Shown: positions 17,675-26,134 of the stretch, piece by piece
Numbering within the stretch: position 1 is the stretch's first letter
How the letters are laid out: every line of letters begins with the position of its first letter
Assembly: GCA_902493855.1 (NCBI GenBank)
Contig: CABUQV010000001.1
Coordinates: 136,183 to 200,182 of the forward strand
DNA from: an uncultured Collinsella sp.
GTDB taxonomy: Bacteria > Actinomycetota > Coriobacteriia > Coriobacteriales > Coriobacteriaceae
Length of the DNA: 64,000 nt
Reading direction: 5' to 3'
Position numbers and translations under genes: made by a program
Notes under the pieces: generated by a model
The model's input: the letters and a program-made list of their open reading frames with translations, nothing else
Told to the model about the DNA's origin: nothing
Databases searched by the model: none

Positions 17675-18124
17675 TTAGATGAGAGGGGTTTCCTCACCTG
17701 CAGGTTCAGGGTCGCTCCACATAAAACCATCGCCGGCGCCCATGCCCTCATACAGCACATATGCCGAAAAACCGCTCTCGAGCGTGGTTTCGAAGAAGCT
17801 CACGAGCAGAGCATCGTGATAGCCGCCGTCAATCTCGACGCAGCCGGTGTAGCCGATGGCATAGCGGGCGATACGGCCCAGGCCCTCGTCCTTAAGACCC
17901 ATCTTGTGCTCGGAAATAAAGTTGGTGGCCGCCTCCAGGCACGCCTCTTCGCCGTCCTCGTCGAGCGCCGCCAGATATCGGTTGGAAGCAGCGTCCTCAA
18001 TCGCCACAACTACGCCCGGATTCTCGCCGGCGGCAAGGTCGTCCAAGAACGCACCAATCAGGTCACACACCATGGCGTCGAGCTCGGCGGAGACGTTACC
18101 GGCGTCCAGCATATCCTGTGCCAT
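17675..18124 (-). CDS. Hypothetical acidic cytoplasmic protein
   Basis: 149 residues, strongly acidic, no membrane segment or signal peptide. Start ATG has GGAAGG eight bases upstream. No family recognised. The segment YAIGYTGCVEIDGGYHDALLVSFFE suggests a small alpha/beta domain. It is downstream of two genes on the same strand (DUF-type 2-TM protein and BFN-domain protein) with a gap of 30 bp and may belong to their operon. Confidence 0.75.
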   Translation of the reverse strand: MAQDMLDAGNVSAELDAMVCDLIGAFLDDLAAGENPGVVVAIEDAASNRYLAALDEDGEEACLEAATNFISEHKMGLKDEGLGRIARYAIGYTGCVEIDGGYHDALLVSFFETTLESGFSAYVLYEGMGAGDGFMWSDPEPAGEETPLI

Positions 18125-18154
18125 CTTTAGACCTTCCCATCGAGTCTGGCGTCA

Positions 18155-18544
18155 TTACAGTTCTTGTGCCTCGGCGGCGATCTTAGCGGCAGCGTCGCGG
18201 GTGCGCATCATATCCATCGCGCGCTTGTCGAGCACCTTGATCTGACTGGTCAGCATGACCGCATCGACCACACCCCAGATCACGAGGCCCGTAGAGATCG
18301 AAAACCCAAGCGCACCAACTGTACCACGAAGGCGCGAGCAGATTGCCGCGACAAGGGCGGAGATGACAACCATCTTGATAAACGAGCCGCGGCGTTCGCG
18401 AAGCGTGCGGGCCTGCGTCACATAGGCAATGCGAGCCGCCTCAGAAGCCTCCGAGCACATCTGGGCCTCGCGGGCGATTGCAGCCGCTTCAGCCGACATC
18501 CCGCCGGCCATCAGCGAACGCTCCGCAACCTGGACGCCCCGCAT
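18155..18544 (-). CDS. Small membrane protein of unknown function
   Basis: 129 residues with two closely spaced membrane helices (about 57-70 and 76-96) and flanking amphipathic Ala-rich helices. Its first ATG comes right after the stop of the BFN gene without a ribosome binding site. The ATG 11 codons in has GGAG nine bases upstream and could be the true start, giving 118 residues. Function unknown. Confidence 0.7.
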   Translation of the reverse strand: MRGVQVAERSLMAGGMSAEAAAIAREAQMCSEASEAARIAYVTQARTLRERRGSFIKMVVISALVAAICSRLRGTVGALGFSISTGLVIWGVVDAVMLTSQIKVLDKRAMDMMRTRDAAAKIAAEAQEL

Positions 18545-19045
18545 TTAGAAGTCATCGGGGGAGAGCGTATGGACGAACTCGTCGAACTTCTCGAACTCCT
18601 GCTCGTCGTCGACTTCCTCGGCGTGGGTAGAAACAGTGCCCAGGCGATTCATGATGTCGTCCTCCACAAACATGGGGGCATTGCTGCGCACGGCAAGGGC
18701 AATGGCATCACTGGGGCGGGCGTCGATCTTGCGCTCGTCACCATCGGCCAGTACGACGATCGTCGCGTAGAACACCGGCGGCTCGGCGCGAACGATCTCG
18801 ATGCGCTCGAGCTTGGCGCCCAGGGCGCCAACAGTATCGAGCAACAGGTCATGGGTAATCGGGCGCTCGGCGCGGCCGCTATCGATGCCGCGGCTGATGG
18901 CAGCGGCTTCAAACGAACCAGTCTGAATGGAAAGGGAACGCAGCGGCGCGGGCGAGTCCGATTTGCTGCAGCGCTCGCGAAGCACGATAAGCGATGGCAC
19001 GGGACCGGCGGCCATGACGATGGTCTCTATGTCGACACGAACCAT
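18545..19045 (-). CDS. Bifunctional nuclease (BFN/DUF151) family protein
   Basis: 166 residues. The DUF151 pattern is clear: RPITHDLLLDTVGALGAKLE followed by ARPSDAIALAVRSNAPMFVED, where DARPSDAI is the family signature. The C-terminal acidic tail replaces the UVR motif found in some relatives. Characterised plant members show nuclease activity; the bacterial role is poorly known. The start has GGAGG upstream; an earlier in-frame ATG would add 16 residues without support. Confidence 0.88.
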   Translation of the reverse strand: MVRVDIETIVMAAGPVPSLIVLRERCSKSDSPAPLRSLSIQTGSFEAAAISRGIDSGRAERPITHDLLLDTVGALGAKLERIEIVRAEPPVFYATIVVLADGDERKIDARPSDAIALAVRSNAPMFVEDDIMNRLGTVSTHAEEVDDEQEFEKFDEFVHTLSPDDF

Positions 19046-19160
19046 GGAACACCTCCGGTACGTAGCGGTTAACACGCGGCAGCTCCACCGCATTGAATAG
19101 CTATACTACCCAATCTTTCGCACAGCACACAAAACCAAAATGAGATTTATCGCAGACAAG

Positions 19161-19193
19161 AAAAAAGCCCCAAGGCAATGCCCCAGGGCTCTT
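19161..19193 (-). terminator. Terminator of tRNA-Ile
   Basis: Minus-strand hairpin AGCCCTGGGGCA / TGCCTTGGGGCT followed by six T. Confidence 0.85.
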
Positions 19194-19204
19194 CACAGTT
19201 TTGA

Positions 19205-19281
19205 TGGTGGACCTGACAAGATTCGAACTTGTGACCTCCCGGTTATCAGCCGGACGCTCTAACCAACTGAGCTACAGGTCC
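19205..19281 (-). tRNA. tRNA-Ile (anticodon GAT)
   Basis: Minus-strand GGACCTG acceptor, D-arm AGCTCAGTTGGTTAGAGC, anticodon loop CTGATAA (GAT), T-arm AAGTTCGAATCTT, CCA encoded. It stands alone rather than inside an rRNA operon. Confidence 0.97.
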
Positions 19282-19295
19282 ATCGCGCAAGGGAT

Positions 19296-19325
19296 ATATT
19301 AGACGAGTCGTTACGCGCGCGTCAA
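19296..19325 (-). promoter_or_regulatory. Promoter of tRNA-Ile
   Basis: Minus-strand TTGACG, 18-bp spacer, TAATAT. Confidence 0.7.
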
Positions 19326-19330
19326 CAACT

Positions 19331-19510
19331 TTTTTGAAAATCTTTGGGAGGGATGGTCGCTGGGCTGGCGAGATGGTTTTGGTTTGCTGCTCGGACAGTC
19401 CTGCGCAAGACGAAGGCCACATTAAGTGGCCTTCTTTGCGTGCGGAACTCGCGACAAACCAAAACCATCTCGCCAGCCCAGCGACCATGGGGTCCCAAGG
19501 TTTTCAAAAA
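19331..19510. repeat. Long palindrome (33-bp perfect arms) between gyrA and tRNA-Ile
   Basis: Perfect inverted repeats at 19354-19386 and 19455-19487 (starting TGGTCGCTGGGCTGG). The similarity continues outward through TTTTTTGAAAAxCxTTGGGA on both sides, and inward through a second hairpin GAAGGCCAC / GTGGCCTTC at about 19412-19434. Nearly the whole 180 bp can fold as one rod. There is no supported coding content. It resembles a MITE or a long-hairpin RNA locus. Confidence 0.85.
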
Positions 19511-19540
19511 AGCGGTCGGCGCGCAGGTGCGCCGACCGCC
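19506..19540 (-). terminator. Terminator of gyrA
   Basis: Minus-strand GCGGTCGGCGC / GCGCCGACCGC hairpin followed by TTTTTT. The T-run overlaps the outer arm of the long palindrome. Confidence 0.9.
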
Positions 19541-19579
19541 GATATATGGGGTCTGATAATTTTTACCAGCTAGGGCCTC

Positions 19580-22321
19580 TTACTCATCTAGGAGATCTTC
19601 TGGCATGTCGTTGCCGTCGCCTAGATCGACAGGGGTTTCTTCGGGGGCAGAGCCATCTTCTGTGGCTTCGCCTTCGGGCTTCTCTTTGGCGGCCGTCATG
19701 CGGGCTACGGCGCAGATGCGGTCGTTGTCGTCGACGGTCATCATCTTGACGCCCTGGGTGGCGCGGCCAGTCTGGCTGATCTCGTCGGTCTTGACACGAA
19801 TGACCGTCGCGCCCTCCGTCACGATGAACAGCTCGTGCTGCGGGCCCACCGTCTTCATGGCCGCGAGGTTACCCTTACGCTCGGTCATTTGGATGGTGTA
19901 GACGCCCTGGCCGCCGCGATTCTGCTCCGGGTAGTCCGCAACCGGTGTGCGCTTGCCGTAGCCGCGCTCGGTGATGACGAACAGATCGCCGTTGCCGTTA
20001 GTGACTTCCATGCCCAGAACGCTCACGCCGTCCTTCATGCCGATACCGCGAACGCCGCTGGTGTCGCGGCCGGTAGCGCGCACCTGCTCCTCGGAGAACA
20101 TGATCGCCTTGCCCGCGGTGGTGGCTAGGATAATCTTGTCGCCCTCGCGCACGCGGCGCACGTTCAGCAGCGCGTCGTCGTCACGCAGGTTGATAGCGAT
20201 CAGGCCGTCGCGACGGCTGCGATCATATGCGCTCATCACGGTCTTCTTGACCATGCCGCTCTTGGTGGCAAACATCAGGTACTCGTCGGCCGGGAACTCG
20301 CGGCAGCTGATGACGCTCGCGATCTTCTCGCCCTCCTCGAAAGGCAGCAAGTTGACGATCGCGGTACCGCGTGCCTGGCGCGTACCTACCGGCAGCTCGT
20401 GCACCTTCAGGCGATAGACCTTGCCCTTGCTCGAGAAGAACAGCACGTACTCGTGCGTGGACGCGATGAACATCTCATCGATGACATCGTCCTCTTTGAG
20501 GTTGACGCCCGACACGCCCTTGCCGCCGCGCTTTTGGGCGCGGTAGGCGGCAACCGGGATACGCTTGACGTAGCCGGTGTGGGTGATGGTCACGACCATA
20601 TCCTCGTCGGCGATGAGGTCCTCGACATCCAGGTCCTTCTCAACCTGGCTGATCTCGGTGCGGCGCTTGTCGCCAAACTTCTTGGAGATCTCGCGCATCT
20701 CTTCCTTGATGACGCCCAGGATTTTCTCCTCATGCGCCAGCAGGTCCTCGTAGTAGGCGATGGCGCGGCGCAGGCCGTCCAACTCTTCTTGGATCTTGTC
20801 GCGCTCCAGGCCGGTCAGGCGGCGCAGCTTCATCTCGAGGATGGCCGTGGTCTGCTCGGGCGTAAAGCCAAAGCGCTCGATCAAGCGGCTGCTGGCCTCG
20901 GAGTCGGTCTGCGAGGAGCGGATGATGCTAATGACCTCGTCGATATGGTCGAGGGCCATCAAGTAGCCCTCAAGGATATGCGCGCGGGCCTGGGCCTTTT
21001 TAAGGTCGAAGCGAGTGCGGCGAGTGACGACGTCGACCTGGTGGTCGATGTAGTGCTGCAGCATCTCGCGCAGGCTCAGGCATTTGGGAACGCCGTTGAC
21101 GAGCGCCAGGTTGTTGGCGCCAAAGGTCGTCTGCAGCGAGGTGTACTTATACAGGTTGTTGAGCACGACCTGCGGAATGACGCCCTTCTTGAGCTCGATG
21201 ACCAGACGGATGCCCTTCTGGTTGGACTCATCGCGCATATCCGAGATGCCCTCGATGCGCTTGTCGTTGACGAGTTGGGCGATCTTCTCCTGCAGGGTGC
21301 CCTTGTTGACCATGTAGGGAATCTCGGTAAAGACCAGGCGGCTGCGACCGGTCTTGGTGGACTCCACATGTGCCTTGGCACGCACGGTAATGGAGCCGCG
21401 GCCGGTCTCGTAGCTCTGCTTAATGCCGGCGCTGCCCATGATTATGGCGCCGGTGGGGAAGTCCGGACCTGGCATGATCTGCATGAGCTCGTCGACGGTG
21501 GCGTCGGGGTTGTCGATCAGGTAGCAGGTGGCCTCAATCGCCTCGGTGAGGTTATGCGGGGCGATGTTGGTGGCCATGCCGACGGCGATGCCCTGGCTGC
21601 CGTTGACCAGCAGGTTGGGGAAGCGCGCAGGCAGCGCCACGGGCTCGGCAAGTGATTCGTCGTAGTTGGGCTGCCAGTCGACGGTATCCTTCTGCAAGTC
21701 ACGCAGCAGTTCCATGGCGGGCTTTGCCAGGCGGCTCTCGGTGTAACGCATGGCCGCCGCGCCGTCGCCGTCGATGTTACCGAAGTTGCCGTGACCGTCG
21801 ATGAGCGGCGTGCGCATGGAGAACCACTGCGCCAGGCGGACCATGGCCTCATAGACCGCGGAATCGCCGTGCGGGTGGTACTTACCGATAACTTCGCCGA
21901 CCGTCCAGGCCGACTTCTTATGTGGGCGGTTGGGGTAGATGCCGCTCTCGTTCATCGCGTACAGGATGCGGCGGTGCACCGGCTTTAAGCCGTCGCGCAC
22001 GTCCGGCAGGGCGCGCGCCGTGATGACCGACATCGAATACTCGATGAACGACTGCTTCATCTCGCGGCCAAACTCCGAAATCTGGAGCTGGCCGCCGTTG
22101 ATATCCTCGCCGGCCGAGGCGCCGCGATCGACTTCGCCAAAGCTCTCCTCGAGCTCAGCGTCGTCGTCTTCTTCCTCATCATCATCGGCATCGGGGTTAT
22201 AGGCGTCCGGATCGCCGTCCTCGCCCTGCTCAGCACGGGCAAGCAGGCGCTTCAGATCATCGGGCATACCGGCATCGCCGGCCTCGTCCATACCCTCGTT
22301 ATTGTTGATATCGTCTGCCAC
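19580..22321 (-). CDS. gyrA: DNA gyrase subunit A
   Basis: 913 residues. Catalytic Tyr at about 193 (AAMRYTESRL), the quinolone-determining region HPHGDSAVYEAMVRLAQW with Ser and Glu at the two usual resistance positions, and the GyrA-box (QRGGKGVSG, at about 655) with beta-pinwheel repeats are present. The core begins only around residue 85: the first 75-80 residues are an acidic low-complexity extension (DADDDEEEDDDAELEE) absent from most GyrA. GTG start with AAGAGGAGG upstream. It follows gyrB by 11 bp. Confidence 0.97.
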   Translation of the reverse strand: MADDINNNEGMDEAGDAGMPDDLKRLLARAEQGEDGDPDAYNPDADDDEEEDDDAELEESFGEVDRGASAGEDINGGQLQISEFGREMKQSFIEYSMSVITARALPDVRDGLKPVHRRILYAMNESGIYPNRPHKKSAWTVGEVIGKYHPHGDSAVYEAMVRLAQWFSMRTPLIDGHGNFGNIDGDGAAAMRYTESRLAKPAMELLRDLQKDTVDWQPNYDESLAEPVALPARFPNLLVNGSQGIAVGMATNIAPHNLTEAIEATCYLIDNPDATVDELMQIMPGPDFPTGAIIMGSAGIKQSYETGRGSITVRAKAHVESTKTGRSRLVFTEIPYMVNKGTLQEKIAQLVNDKRIEGISDMRDESNQKGIRLVIELKKGVIPQVVLNNLYKYTSLQTTFGANNLALVNGVPKCLSLREMLQHYIDHQVDVVTRRTRFDLKKAQARAHILEGYLMALDHIDEVISIIRSSQTDSEASSRLIERFGFTPEQTTAILEMKLRRLTGLERDKIQEELDGLRRAIAYYEDLLAHEEKILGVIKEEMREISKKFGDKRRTEISQVEKDLDVEDLIADEDMVVTITHTGYVKRIPVAAYRAQKRGGKGVSGVNLKEDDVIDEMFIASTHEYVLFFSSKGKVYRLKVHELPVGTRQARGTAIVNLLPFEEGEKIASVISCREFPADEYLMFATKSGMVKKTVMSAYDRSRRDGLIAINLRDDDALLNVRRVREGDKIILATTAGKAIMFSEEQVRATGRDTSGVRGIGMKDGVSVLGMEVTNGNGDLFVITERGYGKRTPVADYPEQNRGGQGVYTIQMTERKGNLAAMKTVGPQHELFIVTEGATVIRVKTDEISQTGRATQGVKMMTVDDNDRICAVARMTAAKEKPEGEATEDGSAPEETPVDLGDGNDMPEDLLDE

Positions 22322-22332
22322 GTTACCTCCTC

Positions 22333-24363
22333 TTAAGCGTCAAGGAATCGTGCATCATGTGCATGCTTCTCGATGTACTCGCGGCGATAGCCGACCTCGG
22401 AACCCATCAGCTCGCGCACGGCGCGGTCCGCCACCACGGCGTCCTCGATCGACACGCGCTGCAGAATGCGGGTCTTGGGGTCCATCGTCGTCGAGGCAAG
22501 CTGCTTGGGGTCCATCTCGCCCAGGCCCTTGTAGCGCTGGACGGTATAGCCCTTGCGCTTTTTGGTAATCTTGCCGTCCTTGGCCTTGCCGTCCTCGTCG
22601 TTATCGTCGGGGTTCAGGCCCAGACTCTGGATGGTGTCGCGCAGGATCTCGTCTTCGGACTGGCGGCCGTTGGGATACACGTAGTGGATCTTGTTGCGCA
22701 CCTTAATGCCAAAGATGGGCGGGCAGGCAACATAGACGTAGCCGGCATCGATCAGCGGACGCATGTACTTGTAGAAGAACGTCAGCAGCAGGATGCGGAT
22801 ATGCGCACCGTCGACGTCTGCATCGGTCATGATGATGATCTTGTGGTAGCGCGCCTTGGTGATATCGAAGTCGCCGCCGTCGCCGGCACTCGTCGTGACG
22901 CCGCAGCCGATCGCGGTAATCAGCGACTGAATGGTGTCACTCGAGAACGCGCGATGGTCACCAACGCGTTCGACGTTCAAAATCTTGCCGCGCAGGGGCA
23001 GAATCGCCTGGATGTCTCGGCGACGGCCGTCCTTGGCCGAACCGCCTGCCGAGTCGCCCTCTACGATGAAGAGCTCGGTCAGCTCGGCATCGCGCACCGA
23101 GCAGTCGGCGAGCTTACCGGGCAGGGACGCCGTCTCGAGCAGGCTCTTGCGGCGGGTCGCCTCGCGCGCCTTGCGGGCGGCGTTGCGGGCCTTGCAGGCC
23201 TGCTGGGCTTTCTTGACGATCTCGCGGGCGGGCTTAGGATGCTCCTCAAGGTAGTCGGCGAGGCCGTCGGTCACGATCTTGAGCGTCAGCGCGCGCATAT
23301 AGGAGCTGCCGAGCTTGGCCTTGGTCTGGCCCTCAAACTGCGGATCGGGCAGCTTGACCGAGATAACGGCCGAAAGGCCCTCGCGCACATCGTCGCCGGT
23401 CAGGTTGGCGTCTTTTTCCTTGAGCAGGTTCTGCTTGCGCGCGTAATCGTTGATCACGCGGGTGAGCGCGGTACGGAAGCCCTCAAGGTGCATGCCGCCT
23501 TCGGGGGTGTAGATGTCGTTGGCAAACGACATGACGTTCTCGCCGTAGCCGCTATTCCACTGCAGGGAAACCTCGACCTCGCCCATCTTGGCCACAGGCG
23601 CGTCCGGGTCCGATTTGCCCTCGATGTAGATGGGCTCCTTAAAGGCCTCGGGGACGTCCTTGCCCTCGTTGAGGAACTTGACGAAGTCGATGATGCCGCC
23701 CTCGTAGCAAAACTCCTCCACGTGGGGAGTCGCTTCGCGCTCGTCGGTCAGCACGATTTTGAGGTTCTTATTGAGGAACGCCGTCTCCTGCAGACGGTTA
23801 TGCAGCGTATCGAAATCGTAGATGCAGGTCTCGAAGATCTCATCGTCGGGCCAGAAGGTGACGGTGGTGCCCGTCGAATCCGAGGTGCCCACGACCTCCA
23901 TCTTCTTGACGGTCTTGCCGCGCGAGAACTCCATCTCGTAGGTGTTGCCATCGCGACGAACCTGAACGACCACGCGCTTGGACAGTGCGTTGACGACGGA
24001 GATGCCCACACCGTGCAAGCCACCCGAGACCTTATAGGCCGAGTTATCGAACTTACCGCCGGCGTGCAAGATCGTCATGACGACCTCGAGCGTCGGGATC
24101 TTTTTAACAGGGTGCTCGTCGACGGGGATGCCACGCCCGTTGTCGACGACCGTGATGGAGTTGTCGGCGTGGACCGTCACCTGGATCTCGGTGCAGAAAC
24201 CGGCCATGGCCTCGTCGACGGAGTTGTCAACGATCTCCCACACCAGGTGATGCAGACCGCTGGCGCTCGTCGAGCCGATATACATGCCCGGGCGCTTACG
24301 AACGGCCTCGAGACCTTCGAGAATCTTAATCTCGCCGCCATCGTAATCGTTTTCGTTTGCCAC
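22333..24363 (-). CDS. gyrB: DNA gyrase subunit B
   Basis: 676 residues. The GHKL ATPase (IVDNSVDEAMAG, DNGRGIPVD, GGLHGVGISVVNALS), the transducer domain and the TOPRIM domain (ELFIVEGDSAGGSAKDGRRR, DADVDGAHI) are present. The ATP-driven subunit of gyrase introduces negative supercoils with GyrA. GTG start at 24361-24363 with AAGGAGG five bases upstream; a TTG six codons earlier includes that ribosome binding site and is rejected. Confidence 0.97.
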   Translation of the reverse strand: MANENDYDGGEIKILEGLEAVRKRPGMYIGSTSASGLHHLVWEIVDNSVDEAMAGFCTEIQVTVHADNSITVVDNGRGIPVDEHPVKKIPTLEVVMTILHAGGKFDNSAYKVSGGLHGVGISVVNALSKRVVVQVRRDGNTYEMEFSRGKTVKKMEVVGTSDSTGTTVTFWPDDEIFETCIYDFDTLHNRLQETAFLNKNLKIVLTDEREATPHVEEFCYEGGIIDFVKFLNEGKDVPEAFKEPIYIEGKSDPDAPVAKMGEVEVSLQWNSGYGENVMSFANDIYTPEGGMHLEGFRTALTRVINDYARKQNLLKEKDANLTGDDVREGLSAVISVKLPDPQFEGQTKAKLGSSYMRALTLKIVTDGLADYLEEHPKPAREIVKKAQQACKARNAARKAREATRRKSLLETASLPGKLADCSVRDAELTELFIVEGDSAGGSAKDGRRRDIQAILPLRGKILNVERVGDHRAFSSDTIQSLITAIGCGVTTSAGDGGDFDITKARYHKIIIMTDADVDGAHIRILLLTFFYKYMRPLIDAGYVYVACPPIFGIKVRNKIHYVYPNGRQSEDEILRDTIQSLGLNPDDNDEDGKAKDGKITKKRKGYTVQRYKGLGEMDPKQLASTTMDPKTRILQRVSIEDAVVADRAVRELMGSEVGYRREYIEKHAHDARFLDA

Positions 24364-24412
24364 ACGTCCTCCTTCAGTCAAGAAAATGTGTACAGCCTTA
24401 CTAGTTTATCGT

Positions 24413-24442
24413 AAAAAAATACCCTCGGGAACGAGGGTATTT
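24413..24442 (-). terminator. Terminator between dciA and gyrB
   Basis: Minus-strand ATACCCTCG / CGAGGGTAT hairpin followed by a T-run, so gyrBA probably has its own promoter in the short gap that follows. Confidence 0.85.
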
Positions 24443-24468
24443 GGCTCTACAGGGCCACCAGATGCGAT

Positions 24469-25032
24469 TTAAGGCTCTTTTTTACTTTGCACGCCCTTGG
24501 CCCACTCGGCACTGGCTCTCATGGCATTCTCGAGGGCCTCGCGCAGTTTTTGGTCTTCGATGGGCGCCACTTGGCGCTCAATCTCGGTGCGCTCGGCATC
24601 GCTGAGGTCGGCATGCGGGGCCGGCGGGCGCTCTGTCGTCGGCGGGCGCAGGCGCTCCTTGGCGGCGGGCGGCGTGTGACCGGGTGCGGTGGTTTTGAAC
24701 ACCAGGCCGTCCACATGCGCACCGGCGCGCTCCATGCGCGCGCGGATGATCTCGCGCAACAGCGTCATTTCCTGCGTCCACGAGGGCGAGTCGAGATACA
24801 CCAGCAGTTCATTGGACTCGGGCAGGTAACGCAGCCCCGTCACATGCCGCCCCTCGCGCGTGCCCGAGCACACCGCGTTCCACGCGCGATAGACCGCGCG
24901 CGACTCCTCGGCAGCCTCCATCTGCGCACGGCGCTCAGGGGTCGCAGCCGCCAGGATGCGTTGGCGCTCTGCGTTCAAAAAGCCACTGAAGGCGACCGTT
25001 TCGCTCTCGCGCTCGTAATTAGCACGTCTCAC
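24469..25032 (-). CDS. dciA: DUF721/DciA-family protein, probable DnaB loader
   Basis: 187 residues. The central domain (about 45-115) has the DUF721 order W-(n)-V-(n)-RHVTGLRYLPESNELLVYLD then SPSWTQEMTLLREIIRARM. DciA proteins bind DnaB and load it at forks in bacteria without DnaC/DnaI. The position between recF and gyrB is the actinobacterial location of this gene. The start overlaps the recF end by 14 bases. The Pro-rich C-terminal half is not conserved. Function is assigned from family and context. Confidence 0.8.
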   Translation of the reverse strand: MRRANYERESETVAFSGFLNAERQRILAAATPERRAQMEAAEESRAVYRAWNAVCSGTREGRHVTGLRYLPESNELLVYLDSPSWTQEMTLLREIIRARMERAGAHVDGLVFKTTAPGHTPPAAKERLRPPTTERPPAPHADLSDAERTEIERQVAPIEDQKLREALENAMRASAEWAKGVQSKKEP

Positions 25033-26125
25033 CCATGCTCACCACCTTGGCTCGATCAAGCAGGTCATCGGTAAAATACCCCAGGTTGGTCGTGGTTATG
25101 ACCGTCTGGATATCATCGCCGATCAGCCGCAGAAAAGCACCGCGGCGCTCGCCGTCGAGTTCGCTCATCACGTCGTCCAAAAGCAGCAGTGGGGCGGTGC
25201 CCAGGACATCGCGAGCCACGGCCACCTCCGCCACCTTCCAGGCCAGAACCAACGTTCGCTGCTGACCTTGGCTGGCAAATGAACGGGCGGAGCGACCCGC
25301 CACGGTAAACTCAATCTCATCGCGATGCGGTCCCACCAACGTCACGCCGCGGCGAATTTCCTCGTCGGCGTGCTCATCAAGGGCAGCCAGCATGCGCTCG
25401 TACGCCCAGCCCTTCAGTTCTTCGCGATCCTCGACCTGGGGCAAATCCCCCAGCGTGGACGTATAGGTCACGTTGGCAGCCTCACCGGATGCCACTTGCC
25501 CGTAGGCAGTGTGCACATGGCCCGCCAGCCGGTCGAGCAGGGCCAACCGGTGCACAAGCAGAGCCGAGCCCGCGCGGGCAATCGAATCGTTCCACGCGCC
25601 GAGCATCTCGCGGCAGCACCAGGTCTCCTTGAGCAAGGCGTTACGCTGGGTCACGCAGCGCCCATAGGTGCTCGCAAGATCGGCATAGCGTGCGCTCAGT
25701 TGCATGCCAAAGTCATCGAGGGCAGCGCGGCGCACACTGGCGCCTCGTTTAACCATGTCCAGATGGTCGGGGCAAAACAGCACGCTCGGCAGAACCCCGC
25801 GCACACCGGCGGCAGAACATCTCTTGCCGTTGCGGCTAAACGAGCGCTTACCGTCCTCCGCGTTCAATCCCATATCAAGCACGCGGCCGTCGCCCTCGAG
25901 CCTCAGCTCGACCTTGCACGATCCCACGCCGTCACGGACGAGCTCGGCTGCGGTCGGATGCCTAAACGAGGCGCCGCTCGTCAGCAGCTGCAGCGCCTCT
26001 ATGAGATTGGTCTTTCCCGCCGCGTTGGGTCCCGCAAGTATCGTCACGCCCTCGTCCAGGGCAAGACGATAGCTATCGAAGCTGCGGTAGTGCGCGACGG
26101 AAAGATCGCGGGCGAACATGGTCAT
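25019..26125 (-). CDS. recF: DNA replication and repair protein RecF
   Basis: 368 residues. SMC-like ATPase with Walker A GPNAAGKTN, signature FASQGQQRTL, Walker B LLLLDDVMSELD. RecF loads RecA on gapped DNA with RecO/RecR. It starts nine bases after dnaN without an obvious ribosome binding site, suggesting coupling. Two ATGs (codons 1 and 3) are possible starts. Confidence 0.96.
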   Translation of the reverse strand: MTMFARDLSVAHYRSFDSYRLALDEGVTILAGPNAAGKTNLIEALQLLTSGASFRHPTAAELVRDGVGSCKVELRLEGDGRVLDMGLNAEDGKRSFSRNGKRCSAAGVRGVLPSVLFCPDHLDMVKRGASVRRAALDDFGMQLSARYADLASTYGRCVTQRNALLKETWCCREMLGAWNDSIARAGSALLVHRLALLDRLAGHVHTAYGQVASGEAANVTYTSTLGDLPQVEDREELKGWAYERMLAALDEHADEEIRRGVTLVGPHRDEIEFTVAGRSARSFASQGQQRTLVLAWKVAEVAVARDVLGTAPLLLLDDVMSELDGERRGAFLRLIGDDIQTVITTTNLGYFTDDLLDRAKVVSMGETC

Positions 26126-26134
26126 GGCGCAGCG

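Noticed and set aside
15623..18130. 835-codon plus-strand frame opposite typA
   Set aside because: Antisense artefact of GC-rich coding; typA is certain.
19246..19573. Similar frames on both strands through the long palindrome (WFWFV/MVLVC-type peptides)
   Set aside because: The similarity is forced by the inverted repeat; there are no start signals.
22357..24414. 685-codon plus-strand frame opposite gyrB
   Set aside because: Same reason; gyrB motifs are complete on the other strand.
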